From positions 62,001-126,000 of the forward strand of contig JADHOC010000002.1 in NCBI GenBank assembly GCA_016779205.1: DNA of 64,000 bases, read 5' to 3'. A program made the translations under genes and the position numbers. The notes under the pieces were generated by a model. That model did not search any database. It was not told the DNA's origin and saw only the letters and a list, made by a program, of their open reading frames with translations. The number at the start of each line of letters is the position of its first letter. Within the stretch, counting starts at the first letter, position 1. Of this stretch, positions 27,132-36,619 are shown piece by piece. The stretch comes from Planctomycetota bacterium. Its GTDB lineage: Bacteria > Planctomycetota > UBA1135 > GCA-002686595.

Positions 27132-28424
27132 ATGAACCAGACCCTCGCCACCCTCGGCCTCTCAGGCCTCCTCATGCTCACGACCCAGGCACGCCCGCAG
27201 GACAGGGGGACCCTGGTGGACCTGGCGGTGGGCGCCGGGGAGTTCACCACGCTCGTCGCCGCCGTCGAGGCCGCGGGGCTCGTGGAAGCGCTCTCGGGCG
27301 ACGGCCCGCTGACGGTGTTCGCGCCCACGGATGAAGCCTTCGCGGCCCTGGGCGAGGACACCCTGAAGGAGCTCCTCACCGAGCGCGGCCGGCCGCAGCT
27401 GAAGCGGATCCTCCTGCACCACGTGGTGGCCGGAGAGGTGCTCGCGGAGGACGTGGTCGACGGCAACGGGCTGGCGACCCTCGCCGAGACGCGCCTCACC
27501 GCGCAGGCAGCGCTCGGGCGGGTGATCGTCGATGGGGCCGTGGTGGAGACCGCCGACCTGCGTGCCAGCAACGGAGTGATCCACGTGATCGACCGGGTCT
27601 TGCTCCCCCCGGCGCGCACGGCCGCGCTGGAGGCGCTGCTCGTGGGCGCGGTGGAGCGGGGCGTGGCGCTGTTCAACGGCGGTGATGAGGCGGGCTGCTG
27701 CGCCGTCTACGCCACCGCACTCGACGCCCTTCGGCTCGGTCGCGGCTTCGGCCTTTCGGGCTGGGAGCGTGAGGTCCTCGTGGGGATGTTGGCCGAGGCC
27801 AACCGGTCCACCGGGGCACGGGAGCTGGCCTGGGCGTACCGGGGCATCATCGACGCGGTGCTCGCCGGAGAGCTGCCCCGCCCCGCGCCCAAGGTCGACG
27901 GCGCGGGCCGCGTGGTCTTCAGCTTCGGTGGCGTGGCCGAGACTCGCCGATGGGACACCGTCCTCGACGGCGTCATGGGCGGCCGGTCCACGGGCCGGAT
28001 CGGTCAGGCCGAGGGCGCGATGATCTTCGAGGGGGTCACCTCGCTCGAGAACAACGGGGGCTTCTCCTCGATTCGCTGCGGCGTCGCGGACGGCGCGTTC
28101 GCCGGCGCAGACACGATCCAGCTGCGCGTCAAGGGGGACGGCCGGACGTACATCTTCGGGGCGCGGACCTCGAGCGGCATGGGGGGGGACTCCTTCTGGA
28201 CCCGCTTCGCCACGGTGGACGGCGAGTGGCAGACGGTGGACGTCCGGATCGAGGACATGGAGCGGCACTTCTTCGGCCGCCGGATGCGCGGCACGATCAC
28301 GGCCGAGCAGATCCGCGGTCTCGAGTTCTACGTCTACGACAAGAAGGCCGGTCCGTTCCGCCTCGAGGTGGACGAGATCCGGGCGATGGCGAGCCCCAGG
28401 GACGCGGGCCGCAGCGGCAGCTGA
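27132..28424 (+). CDS. Secreted fasciclin (FAS1) - CIA30 domain fusion protein
   Basis: A 430-residue protein with a signal peptide (LATLGLSGLLMLTTQA). Residues about 25-165 form a FAS1 domain: FTTLVAAVEAAGLVEAL, PLTVFAPTDEAFAAL, LKRILLHHVVAGEV and ASNGVIHVIDRVLLP. A helical linker (about 165-255) leads to a CIA30-type beta-sandwich at about 260-420, with WDTVLDGVMGGRSTG, MIFEGVTSLENNGGFSSIR and a closing GPFRLEVDEI. FAS1 mediates adhesion. CIA30 was named from mitochondrial complex I assembly, but bacterial copies are carbohydrate-binding-like modules of unclear role. The combination suggests a surface adhesion protein; this is inference. Monocistronic, followed by a GC-rich hairpin. Confidence 0.87.
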   Translation: MNQTLATLGLSGLLMLTTQARPQDRGTLVDLAVGAGEFTTLVAAVEAAGLVEALSGDGPLTVFAPTDEAFAALGEDTLKELLTERGRPQLKRILLHHVVAGEVLAEDVVDGNGLATLAETRLTAQAALGRVIVDGAVVETADLRASNGVIHVIDRVLLPPARTAALEALLVGAVERGVALFNGGDEAGCCAVYATALDALRLGRGFGLSGWEREVLVGMLAEANRSTGARELAWAYRGIIDAVLAGELPRPAPKVDGAGRVVFSFGGVAETRRWDTVLDGVMGGRSTGRIGQAEGAMIFEGVTSLENNGGFSSIRCGVADGAFAGADTIQLRVKGDGRTYIFGARTSSGMGGDSFWTRFATVDGEWQTVDVRIEDMERHFFGRRMRGTITAEQIRGLEFYVYDKKAGPFRLEVDEIRAMASPRDAGRSGS

Positions 28425-28430
28425 GCCCCG

Positions 28431-28475
28431 GGCGCCGCGGCGGCGAGGTTGCTGGAGCGAGCGTCCCGCGGCGCC
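28431..28475. terminator. GC-rich hairpin after the FAS1-CIA30 gene
   Basis: Perfect 10-base arms 28431-28440 and 28466-28475, starting six bases after the stop codon. There is no U tract. It probably ends the FAS1-CIA30 transcript before the carboxypeptidase gene. Confidence 0.5.
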
Positions 28476-28591
28476 GGGCGAGGCTCTGTTTCGAGACTTC
28501 GCGCAGCCCCGGCGGCCCAGGGGGTCGCGGATGGGGCCACGGACTCAACCTCGCTCGGGAACCAAAACCCCGGACTGGCCGTCCTGTTTCC

Positions 28592-31183
28592 ATGAAGCTT
28601 CCCCTGCTCGCCGCCTCTCTCCTCGCCCTCTCCCCCGTCGCCGCGTCCCAGGCGGGGATCGGCCCCGAACTCGCTCCCCTCGACGCGGCCCCGGCGGTCC
28701 CCGTCCCGGCGAGCTCGGGCCCGATCCAGCACCTGGTCAAGGTCAGCTCGAGCCCCATGGGGCTCCTGCGGCTGCAGCGGCTGGACCTCGATCTGGTGTC
28801 GATCGACCTCGGTAGCGGCGAGGCCATCCTGCTCGTGACGGATGAGGAGCTGGAGCAGATCCGAGGCGTCCGGCTCACCCCGGAGGTGCTCATCGAGGAC
28901 CTCGAGGGGTACTACGCCAGGCGGCTGGCCGCCGGGTCGTCCGAGGACAACGCCGGGGTGGGGTACGGCCAGTGGCTCAACCCGCCCTACGGGCAGGGCT
29001 CGATGGGCGGGTACTACACCTACGCCGAGATCGGCTCGGTCCTCGACCAGCTCACGGCGACGTACCCCCAGTTCGTCTCCGTCAAGTCCTCCCTCGGGCT
29101 CTCGCTCCAGGGCCGTGACCTCTGGATGGTGAGGGTGTCGGACAACCCCGGCGTGGACGAGCCCGAGCCGGAGATGCGCATTGACTCCCTGCACCATGCG
29201 CGCGAGCCCCAGGGCATGCAGACGACCCTCTACTTCCTCTGCTACCTGCTGGAGGAGTACGGCAGCGATCCGCTGGCCACCTACCTGCTCGACGAGCGCG
29301 AGATCTACGTGGTGCCCTGCGTGAACCCCGACGGCTACGAGTTCAACCGTCAGCAGTCCCCCGGCGGCGGGGGCCTTTGGCGCAAGAACCGCCGCAACAA
29401 CGGCGGCAGCACGGGGGTCGACCTCAACCGGAACTACCCGTTCCAGTGGGGTGGATCGGGCTCCAGCGGCTCCGGGTCCTCGGAGACCTATCGCGGGCCC
29501 GCGCCTGGTTCGGAGCCCGAGATCCAGGCCATGATCCAGTTCATCGACAGCCGGGAGTTCGAGACCTCCCTGTCGGTGCACACCTACTCGGACCTGTGGC
29601 TGGCGCCGTGGGGCTACGTGAACCAGTACCCGCCGGACTGGGACGAGATCGGGGAGATCGGGGACCTCGCGGTGGGGGACAACGGCTACGTCCACGGACC
29701 GGCCTCGCTCATCCTCTACGAGGCGGATGGTGTGACCTTCGACTACGAGTACGGGGTCAAGGGCACCTACGGCTGGACCCCCGAGATCGGGAGCAGCAAC
29801 GACGGCTTCTGGCCGCCGCAGAGCCGGATCGTTCCCCTGGCGGAGGAGAACCTGACGGCCTTCGCTCGCACCGTGTTGGCCGCGGGGGCCTGGCTGCGGC
29901 CCGAGGCGGTCGCGTTGACGGACGCGGGCGATGGGGACGGCTCCTTCGAGCCTGGGGAGCCCGTGGACGTCGCGGCCTTCGTGCGCAACTCCGGACGCGG
30001 GGACTCGGGGGCGGCGACGCTTGACCTCGCCACGTCGAGTCCCTTCGCGACCGTGACCACGGCCCAGACCTCCCTCTCGGTGCCGTCCTTCACCACAGGG
30101 ACGGGAGCGACTCCGCTCCAGCTCCTGCTCGACCCCTCGACGCCCGCCGGTGAGGTCGTGAACTTCACGGTCACCGTGACCGAGGGTGGCCGACCCGAGG
30201 TCCTCGACGGTCAGCTGACCGTGGGCGTGCGCGTGGTCGCGGCCTACGACTTCGAGGCGGCGGGCGCCGAGGGATGGACCGTCGGGTCGCCGAACAACGC
30301 GACCACGGGGGAGTGGACCCGGGCGGACCCGGTCGGGACCGCCGCGCAGCCGGAGAACGACAACTCGCCAAGCCCCGGCACCCGCTGCTGGTTCACGGGC
30401 CAGGGGAGCGTGGGCGGAGGCCTCGGTGAGAACGACGTGGACGGCGGCAGCACGGCGCTGTTCTCTCCTCTCTTCGACCTCGACGGCTCGGCGACGGCCA
30501 CCCTGCGGTACGCGCGCTGGTACTCCAACGACACCGGCGCGTCACCCGGGGCCGACGTGTTCAACGTGGACCTCTCCGACGATGGCGGGGTGAGCTGGAC
30601 CAGCGCCGAGGTCGTGGGTCCCACCGGCGCCGGGACCACCGGGGGGTGGGTCGAGGCCTCGATCGACATCGGCGCCTTCGTGGCCCTCACCGATCAGGTG
30701 AGGGTGCGCTTCGTGGCGTCGGACCTCGGCAGCGGCTCCATCGTCGAGGCGGCGGTGGACGACGTGCGCGTGGAGGCCACGGATCCGGGCTGCCCAGAGC
30801 CCGAGAACTACTGCGTGCTGTCCCCGAACCAGTGGACGGCGGGCGCAGTCATGGGGGCCACGGGGTCCACCGACGTCACCTTGAACCAGCTGTCCCTGAC
30901 GGTCTCGGACGCGAACCCCTCGGGCTTCGGGCTGTTCTTCTACGGCCAGGGCCGGGACCAGGTCCAGGTGGGCAACGGCTCCATCTGCATCGGGGGCGCC
31001 TACCAGCGCCTCCCGGTGGTCCAGACCGACGCCGCTGGCGCGGCGTCCTATGCCCTGGACTTCCCCACGCTGCCCGTCGCGATCGCGAACGGCGAGACCT
31101 GGAACTTCCAGTTCTGGCTCAGGGACGTGGGCGGCTCGGGCTTCAACTTCTCGGACGGCCTCGAGATCACGTTCTGCCCGTGA
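28592..31183 (+). CDS. Secreted M14 zinc carboxypeptidase with C-terminal accessory domains
   Basis: An 863-residue exported protein (signal peptide LLAASLLALSPVAAS). The catalytic domain spans about residues 140-435: the zinc pair His202 and Glu205 in HHAREPQ, the substrate-binding DLNRNYPFQW, the third zinc ligand in LSVHTYSD, and the catalytic glutamate in YGWTPEIGS. It resembles carboxypeptidase A/T-type enzymes that remove C-terminal residues. Residues about 440-560 look like an Ig/CARDB-like module (GEPVDVAAFVRNSG), about 560-730 like a beta-sandwich (YDFEAAGAEGWTVG), and the last 130 residues, between CPEPENYC and the terminal FCP, form a module of the type I associate with planctomycete secreted proteins. 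The final module may be for sorting or surface attachment. Confidence 0.88.
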   Translation: MKLPLLAASLLALSPVAASQAGIGPELAPLDAAPAVPVPASSGPIQHLVKVSSSPMGLLRLQRLDLDLVSIDLGSGEAILLVTDEELEQIRGVRLTPEVLIEDLEGYYARRLAAGSSEDNAGVGYGQWLNPPYGQGSMGGYYTYAEIGSVLDQLTATYPQFVSVKSSLGLSLQGRDLWMVRVSDNPGVDEPEPEMRIDSLHHAREPQGMQTTLYFLCYLLEEYGSDPLATYLLDEREIYVVPCVNPDGYEFNRQQSPGGGGLWRKNRRNNGGSTGVDLNRNYPFQWGGSGSSGSGSSETYRGPAPGSEPEIQAMIQFIDSREFETSLSVHTYSDLWLAPWGYVNQYPPDWDEIGEIGDLAVGDNGYVHGPASLILYEADGVTFDYEYGVKGTYGWTPEIGSSNDGFWPPQSRIVPLAEENLTAFARTVLAAGAWLRPEAVALTDAGDGDGSFEPGEPVDVAAFVRNSGRGDSGAATLDLATSSPFATVTTAQTSLSVPSFTTGTGATPLQLLLDPSTPAGEVVNFTVTVTEGGRPEVLDGQLTVGVRVVAAYDFEAAGAEGWTVGSPNNATTGEWTRADPVGTAAQPENDNSPSPGTRCWFTGQGSVGGGLGENDVDGGSTALFSPLFDLDGSATATLRYARWYSNDTGASPGADVFNVDLSDDGGVSWTSAEVVGPTGAGTTGGWVEASIDIGAFVALTDQVRVRFVASDLGSGSIVEAAVDDVRVEATDPGCPEPENYCVLSPNQWTAGAVMGATGSTDVTLNQLSLTVSDANPSGFGLFFYGQGRDQVQVGNGSICIGGAYQRLPVVQTDAAGAASYALDFPTLPVAIANGETWNFQFWLRDVGGSGFNFSDGLEITFCP

Positions 31184-31213
31184 GGCCGCTGGGATCCGCG
31201 GTGCGCGCGGCCT
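31183..31213 (+). terminator. Hairpin after the M14 carboxypeptidase gene
   Basis: Perfect 7-base arms 31183-31189 and 31207-31213, overlapping the last base of the stop codon, followed by GGAATTGAT. The stem is short and the call weak. Confidence 0.35.
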
Positions 31214-31332
31214 GGAATTGATCCCGCCGTTCGCGTGCCCGGGGACGGACTCGATACCTTCAGCGACCTCGCGCCCTCCGACGCCGCCCTGATCCCTGCC
31301 TGAATCCATCGGGAGGGGGGGCGGCGATCGAG

Positions 31333-33072
31333 GTGGGCCGAGACCCGCGCGCCGTGGAACGTCCCGAGTCAGCAACCGAATCCGAGCCCGAGGGGTCCGC
31401 GGCCACGGGCGAGCAGCCCGTCCGCCACCGCAGGCTGGCCCTGCGCACCGCGCTGGTCTCGAGCCTGACCCTGGTGAGCCGCGTGCTCGGCTACGCCCGC
31501 GAGATGCTGGCCGCCGCACTCTTCGGGGACACCTCGGGGATCTTCGACGCCTTCCTCACGGCGTTCCGCGTGCCCAACCTGTTCCGCCGCTTCCTCGGGG
31601 AGGGGGCGCTGGCCACGAGCTTCCAGACCGCCCTGACCGAGGTGGACGAGAGCCACGGGTCCTCCGCCGGGGGGGTGCTCTTCAGGAGAACCCTCGGGCT
31701 CATGGCCGTGGTGTCGTTCCTCCTGAGCCTGCTCGTGATGGCCGCGGTCTCCATGGCCCCCGACGAGGTCCCCGGGACCGATTGGGCGTGGCTGGGGGCC
31801 GACCCTGACGCCGTGAGGGACCTGACGGTCCGGGTCATGCCCTTCCTGGTGCTGGTCTGCCTCTCGTCCCTGGTGACCGGCGCGCTCCACGTCCGGGGCC
31901 GGTTCGGCGCCCCCGCCTTCGCGCCGGCCGCCATGAACCTCGCGTGGATCGCCACGCTGCTGGTGATCGCGTGGCAGTTCGGCTGGGGGGACGCGTCCGC
32001 GGCCGAGGCCGGAGGACCCGACCAGGCCGCCCGCCACGTCGCCATGGCCCGCTGGCTCGCCTGGGGGCTCCTGGTGGCCGGTCTCGTGCAGCTCGCGGTC
32101 CAGTGGCCGGCCCTGCGCTCAGCGGGCCTCCTGGGGCGCCACGGGGGCGCGAGGACCCTCCCGCCGGGCGCCCCCGGCCCCGGGGAGGTCCTGCGGCGCT
32201 CGGCTCCCCTGGCCCTCGGGGCGGCCGTGTACCAGATCAACGTGATGGTGGACGGCCTGATGGCCGAGAGCCTGCTCTCGAACGGCGGTCCCACCGCCCA
32301 CTACTACGCCAACCGCGTCCAGCAGTTCCCCCTGGCGCTCGTGGCCATCGCGGCGACCAGCGCCGTGTTCCCCGCCCTCCAGCAGCTGGGCCACCGCCGC
32401 GAGCGAGCGGCCCTGCGTCGGCTGCACGACCGCACCCACCTGGCCATCGCCGCGGTGGCCCTGCCGGCGGCCGTGGGGCTCTTCGTCCTCGCCCGGCCCG
32501 TGGTGGAGGTCTCCTTCGAGCACGGGGCCTTCGGCCCGGAGGGCGTGGACCGGACCACCCTGGCCCTAAAGGCGCTCTGCTTCGCCATCGTGCCCGCCGG
32601 CGCCACCGGGCTCGTGGCCCGCACCTACTACTCCGTGGGCGACTTCACGACGCCCGTGAAGGTCTCCGCCGCGATGCTCGTGCTGAACGGGCTCCTGAAT
32701 GTGTTGTTCCTGGTGGGGATGGGCATGGACGTGGAGGGGCTCGCCGCGGCCACCGCGGTGACGAGCGCGCTCAACGTCGCGATGCTACTTCCTGGCCTCA
32801 CGCGCCGGCTGGGCCTGCCGAAGAGCGAGGTGCCATTCGGGCATGCGTTGCCCCGGATCGCCGTCGCCTCCGCGCTCTCGGGCCTCGCGGCGGGCCTCAC
32901 CCAGCAGGGGTTGGACGGGATCCTGGGTCCGGCCCTGGCGCTCGTCCTCGCGATCGGCGCCGGCGGCGCGGTGTACCTGGGCGCCGCCCTCGCCCTGGGC
33001 ATCGAGGACGTGCGAGCGATCAGCAAGGAGGTGCTCGGCCGGCTGCGCCCGGGCCGCGGCGCGGGCCGCTGA
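31333..33072 (+). CDS. murJ: Lipid II flippase MurJ
   Basis: A 579-residue multi-spanning membrane protein of the MurJ/MviN family, which moves lipid II across the cytoplasmic membrane for peptidoglycan synthesis. The family opening is clear after a polar leader of about 40 residues: LVSSLTLVSRVLGYAREMLAA, FGDTSGIFDAFLTAFRVPNL and RRFLGEGALATSFQ. About 13-14 hydrophobic segments follow, with the repeated signature ALGAAVYQINVMVDG and YYANRVQQFPLALVAIA. The GTG at 31333 is the longest start and follows a GGAGGGGGG run; a shorter start inside the leader is possible. Presence of MurJ shows that the organism makes peptidoglycan. It stands between secreted-protease and ribonucleotide reductase genes with no operon partner. 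Confidence 0.93.
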   Translation: MGRDPRAVERPESATESEPEGSAATGEQPVRHRRLALRTALVSSLTLVSRVLGYAREMLAAALFGDTSGIFDAFLTAFRVPNLFRRFLGEGALATSFQTALTEVDESHGSSAGGVLFRRTLGLMAVVSFLLSLLVMAAVSMAPDEVPGTDWAWLGADPDAVRDLTVRVMPFLVLVCLSSLVTGALHVRGRFGAPAFAPAAMNLAWIATLLVIAWQFGWGDASAAEAGGPDQAARHVAMARWLAWGLLVAGLVQLAVQWPALRSAGLLGRHGGARTLPPGAPGPGEVLRRSAPLALGAAVYQINVMVDGLMAESLLSNGGPTAHYYANRVQQFPLALVAIAATSAVFPALQQLGHRRERAALRRLHDRTHLAIAAVALPAAVGLFVLARPVVEVSFEHGAFGPEGVDRTTLALKALCFAIVPAGATGLVARTYYSVGDFTTPVKVSAAMLVLNGLLNVLFLVGMGMDVEGLAAATAVTSALNVAMLLPGLTRRLGLPKSEVPFGHALPRIAVASALSGLAAGLTQQGLDGILGPALALVLAIGAGGAVYLGAALALGIEDVRAISKEVLGRLRPGRGAGR

Positions 33073-33112
33073 TGCGGGTGGTCCGGGCGACCTCGGTGCA
33101 GGCCCCCCCTTG

Positions 33113-33127
33113 CAACCGAAGCGGTTG
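33113..33127 (+). terminator. Small hairpin after murJ
   Basis: Perfect 6-base arms 33113-33118 and 33122-33127 with a three-base loop, 40 bases after the murJ stop, preceded by a C run. It is a weak candidate. The rest of 33073-33276 shows no recognisable cobalamin riboswitch or NrdR box. Confidence 0.35.
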
Positions 33128-33276
33128 GCGCGAATCATGGTCCCAGGTCGGCACCCGTGCCTGATGGGGCGACGTCGACGAAGAGTCCCAAGCCCAGTCC
33201 ACACCACGTGACCTCGACGCAGCCGCAAGCATCCGACCTCCTCCAGCACGACCTCGAAGCAACGGGAACGGAGGCC

Positions 33277-35778
33277 ATGAACCACGGCGCGAAGACCTCC
33301 GAGCTGGCGGGTGAGCCCCAGGAGGACGGGGCGTTCCTCGACAGCGTGGATCCCCCCGCGGACCTGCCGGATCCGGACCTGGGGGAGAACTCCCTGAAGG
33401 TGCTCGAGCGCCGGTACCTGATCCGTGGCGACGACGGAGAGCTCGCCGAGACGCCGCGCCAGATGTTCTGGCGCGTGGCGCGCACGGTCGCCAGCGCCGA
33501 GGTGAAGTTCGACGCGGAGCCCGAGGAGGCCGTCGAGGTCGCCCGGGACTTCTACACCCTCATGAGCCAGCGGATGTTCCTGCCGAACAGCCCCTGCCTC
33601 ACGAACGCGGGCCGGGGCAGCGGGATGCTCTCCGCCTGCTTCGTGCTCCCGGTCCCCGACTCCGTCGAGGGCATTTACGAGGCCGTCAAGGCCACCGCGC
33701 TCATCCAGAAGGCCGGCGGCGGCACGGGCTTCAACTTCTCTCGCATCCGCCCCGCCGGACGGCTCGTGAAGAGCTCCGGCGGCCAGGGCGCTGGCCCCCT
33801 CACGTTCATGGACGTCTTCTCCAAGGCGTCCGACTCGATCCAGCAGGGCGCCTTCCGCAAGGGCGCCAACATGGGGATCCTCCGGGTGGACCACCCGGAT
33901 ATCGCGGAGTTCATCGTCTGCAAGGACGACCGCTCCAAGCTGAACAACTTCAACGTCAGCGTCGCGGTCACGGACCGCTTCATGGATCAGCTGCGGGAGG
34001 ATCCTGGCGCCGCCCACCAGGTCCTCGACCCCCTCACGAAGGAGTGGGCGCCGCTGGAGCGGGACGGCGCCACCTGCACGGTCGGCGACCTGTGGAACTC
34101 GGTCATCGAGCACGCCCACGCCTCCGGCGAGCCCGGCGTGGTCTTCATCGACCGCATCAACGCCGCCAACCCCATCAAGAACGTGGGGCAGATCGAGGCG
34201 ACCAACCCCTGCGGTGAGCAGCCCCTGCACGCCTGGGACTCCTGCAACCTCGGATCCATCAACCTCGGCCGCTTCGTGATCCCTGAGGTCGACGAGGCGA
34301 CGGGCGAGGCGACCTCCCGCTTCCACTGGGACGCCTACCGCGAGGTCATCCACACCTGCACGCGCTTCCTCGACGACGTCATCGAGGTCAACGAGTACCC
34401 CCTGCGCGAGATCGCCGAGATGTCCCGCTCGACCCGGCGCATCGGCCTCGGGGTCATGGGCTTCGCCGACGCCCTCTACTCCCTCGGGCTGCCGTACGAC
34501 TCCGAGGAGGCGTGCGCCTTCGGCGAGGAGATCATGCGGGTGCTGAACGAGGAGTCGCACCTCGCCTCCGAGGTGCTCGCCGAGGAGCGCGGCACCTTCG
34601 GGGCCTGGGAGGGTTCCGAGTACGAGGCGCAGGGAAAAAGCCTAAGGAACAGCTACACGACCACGATCGCGCCCACCGGGACCATCTCCATCATCGCGGG
34701 CTGCTCGGGGGGGATCGAGCCCATGTTCAGCCTCGCCTTCGAGCGCCAGATCATGAAGGACGCGGACGGCAACCCCACCGTCATGCGCGAGATCAACGAG
34801 GTCTTCGAGCGCACCGCGCAGGCGTCCGGCTACTTCTCGGATGAGCTGGTCGAGAGGATCCTCGCCGACGGGACCCTCGCGCACATCGACGAGGTGCCCG
34901 AGGCCGACCAGCGGCTCTTCGTGACCGCCCACGACATCGCGCCCGAGTGGCACATGCGCATGCAGGCCGCCTTCCAGCGCCACTGCGACGCGTCGATTTC
35001 GAAGACGATCAACTTCCCCAAGTCCGCTAGCGTCGAGGATGTTCGAGAGATCTACGACATGGCAGTCGACATGGGCGTGAAAGGTGTCACTGTGTACCGC
35101 GACGGCTGCCGCGACATGCAGCCCATGGCGCTCAAGGGCGCCGACCGTCCCACGGGAGGGATGGCGACTGACGCGGCAGGGGCCGGGACCGCACGCCCGA
35201 CTCCTGCCGCTGAAGTCCTCCAGGGAGGAGCTCAGCTCGACCCCGTCCGCCTGCCGGAGATCATGCCGTCCCTGCGGATCCGGCAGATGACGCCCTTCGG
35301 CAACATGCACGTGAAGGTGTCGGTGGACCCGACCGCTGGCCGGGAGCGCGAGGTCTTCGCCCAGCTCGGCAAGGGCGGCGACGTGGCCAACTCGGACCTC
35401 GAGGCCATCTGCCGCATCCTCTCCCTCTGGCTCCGCTCCAACGGCAGCCTGGAGAAGGCGGTGTCCCAGCTCTCGGGGATCGGCTCCAGCCTGACGGTGC
35501 CGACCAAGGATGGGCGGATCATGTCCCTGGCGGACGGCCTCGCGACGGCGCTGCTGCGCTACAAGCGCGCCAAGGACGAGCACGGCCTCGAGGCCCTGCT
35601 GCTTGGCCGGGTGTCCGCCGAGGCGCTGGACGGTGACCCGAACCAGAAGCGCACCCACGCCTCACCCAAGGTGAGCGACGCGGAGCGCTACAAGGTCAAG
35701 TGCCCCCAATGTGAGGGGGGCGTCTCGTTCGAGGAGGGGTGCGTCATGTGCCACTCCTGCGGGTTCAGCCAGTGCTAG
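33277..35778 (+). CDS. nrdJ: Adenosylcobalamin-dependent (class II) ribonucleoside-diphosphate reductase
   Basis: An 833-residue class II reductase, which makes deoxyribonucleotides using a B12-derived radical. The catalytic barrel shows NSPCLTNAGRGSGMLSACFVLP (in two overlapping motifs: PCLTNAGRG and LSACFVLP), GGGTGFNFSRIRPAG, the NPCGEQPLHAWDSCNLGSINL active-site loop with its redox cysteine, and TIAPTGTISIIAGCSGGIEP. A TSCPD domain near residues 660-770 (REVFAQLGKGGD) and a C-terminal zinc-ribbon CPQCEGG...CHSCGF are features of the monomeric B12 type. There is no N-terminal ATP-cone. The ATG at 33277 is preceded by GGAGG; an upstream in-frame start at 33157 is rejected. Oxygen-independent DNA precursor synthesis and a cobalamin requirement follow. 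Confidence 0.94.
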   Translation: MNHGAKTSELAGEPQEDGAFLDSVDPPADLPDPDLGENSLKVLERRYLIRGDDGELAETPRQMFWRVARTVASAEVKFDAEPEEAVEVARDFYTLMSQRMFLPNSPCLTNAGRGSGMLSACFVLPVPDSVEGIYEAVKATALIQKAGGGTGFNFSRIRPAGRLVKSSGGQGAGPLTFMDVFSKASDSIQQGAFRKGANMGILRVDHPDIAEFIVCKDDRSKLNNFNVSVAVTDRFMDQLREDPGAAHQVLDPLTKEWAPLERDGATCTVGDLWNSVIEHAHASGEPGVVFIDRINAANPIKNVGQIEATNPCGEQPLHAWDSCNLGSINLGRFVIPEVDEATGEATSRFHWDAYREVIHTCTRFLDDVIEVNEYPLREIAEMSRSTRRIGLGVMGFADALYSLGLPYDSEEACAFGEEIMRVLNEESHLASEVLAEERGTFGAWEGSEYEAQGKSLRNSYTTTIAPTGTISIIAGCSGGIEPMFSLAFERQIMKDADGNPTVMREINEVFERTAQASGYFSDELVERILADGTLAHIDEVPEADQRLFVTAHDIAPEWHMRMQAAFQRHCDASISKTINFPKSASVEDVREIYDMAVDMGVKGVTVYRDGCRDMQPMALKGADRPTGGMATDAAGAGTARPTPAAEVLQGGAQLDPVRLPEIMPSLRIRQMTPFGNMHVKVSVDPTAGREREVFAQLGKGGDVANSDLEAICRILSLWLRSNGSLEKAVSQLSGIGSSLTVPTKDGRIMSLADGLATALLRYKRAKDEHGLEALLLGRVSAEALDGDPNQKRTHASPKVSDAERYKVKCPQCEGGVSFEEGCVMCHSCGFSQC

Positions 35779-35785
35779 CTCGACC

Positions 35786-36619
35786 CTAGCGCCGCAGGCT
35801 GCCCCTGGGCTTGGCCGCGCCGGCCTTCGGGTCCGTGGCCTCGTCCCCGGACCCAGGGATGCGCCGACCGAAGATGTCCGTCGCGCCTCCGGTCTCTCCG
35901 GCCTCGCCCGGGACGTTGCGCCCGAAGATGTCGGTGGACAGGGACGGCGCGTCCGCCGACGGGGCGATCGTTCGACCGAAGATGTCGCTGCGGCCCGTCA
36001 TGCGCGGCGTGCGCCGGGTGAAGATCAGCTGATTGCTGTTGCCGCCCCAGGAGAGGAGCAGCTGCCGCTCGGTGAAGGCGGCCTTGAACTCCCGGGGCTG
36101 GCCGGTCCGCTCCCAGGCGAGGCCCTCGCTGTTCGAGTCCTGAAAGCTGCCGATCATCGTCGTCAGGGTCAGGCGGCCCTCCGGGTCGAGCACGTACTCG
36201 CCGCCGAGGGACATGTGGAACGCCAGCCCGTTCAAGCGTGACGTCGGGTCTCCCGTGCCATGGAGCTCCAGGCACAGGAAGTTCTCGCTGATGACGAGCA
36301 GGCCCGACACCCCCTGACTGGTGGACGGCGACTTGCGCAGCTTCATGCTCTTGAGCTGCCAGCCACCGACGAGCAACTCCTGGGGGGACTGGGCCTCCGC
36401 CGAGTCCTTGCGGCGGCCGAACACGTCCAGGGTCGTGTCGCGGGTCGCGCCCGGGAATTCGCGGGCGCGCTCGTCGTCCTCCGGAGCCGCGGTCCTTGTT
36501 GTCCCCTGCTGTTGCGTTCCTCGGGCGGTCCCGCGCGTTCGCGGCGACCCCTCCTGGTTGGCGAAGGACAGGACGGTCAGGGTGCTCAAGAGGAGCGGGA
36601 GGGCGTGGTGTAGCTTCAT
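35786..36619 (-). CDS. Secreted protein with repeated DIFGR pentapeptides, unknown function
   Basis: A 277-residue exported protein with a signal peptide (LHHALPLLLSTLTVLSFA). The middle, about residues 75-200, contains a beta-rich domain with GGWQLKSMKL, GLLVISENFLCLELHG and LTTMIGSFQDSN, resembling a lipocalin-like or DUF-type stability barrel, not identified further. Flanking, disordered-looking segments carry the pentapeptide (D)(V/I)FGR four times: DVFGRR near residue 65, then DIFGRT, DIFGRN and DIFGRR in the last 70 residues, each preceded by Ser or Thr in the tail. The repeats look like short linear binding motifs. The gene converges with nrdJ, 7 bases between stops, and is divergent from dsbD. 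Confidence 0.7.
   Translation of the reverse strand: MKLHHALPLLLSTLTVLSFANQEGSPRTRGTARGTQQQGTTRTAAPEDDERAREFPGATRDTTLDVFGRRKDSAEAQSPQELLVGGWQLKSMKLRKSPSTSQGVSGLLVISENFLCLELHGTGDPTSRLNGLAFHMSLGGEYVLDPEGRLTLTTMIGSFQDSNSEGLAWERTGQPREFKAAFTERQLLLSWGGNSNQLIFTRRTPRMTGRSDIFGRTIAPSADAPSLSTDIFGRNVPGEAGETGGATDIFGRRIPGSGDEATDPKAGAAKPRGSLRR

Noticed and set aside
33073-33276. Cobalamin riboswitch before nrdJ
   Set aside because: I looked for the conserved B12-box pattern because NrdJ uses adenosylcobalamin, but none is visible and the leader is short.
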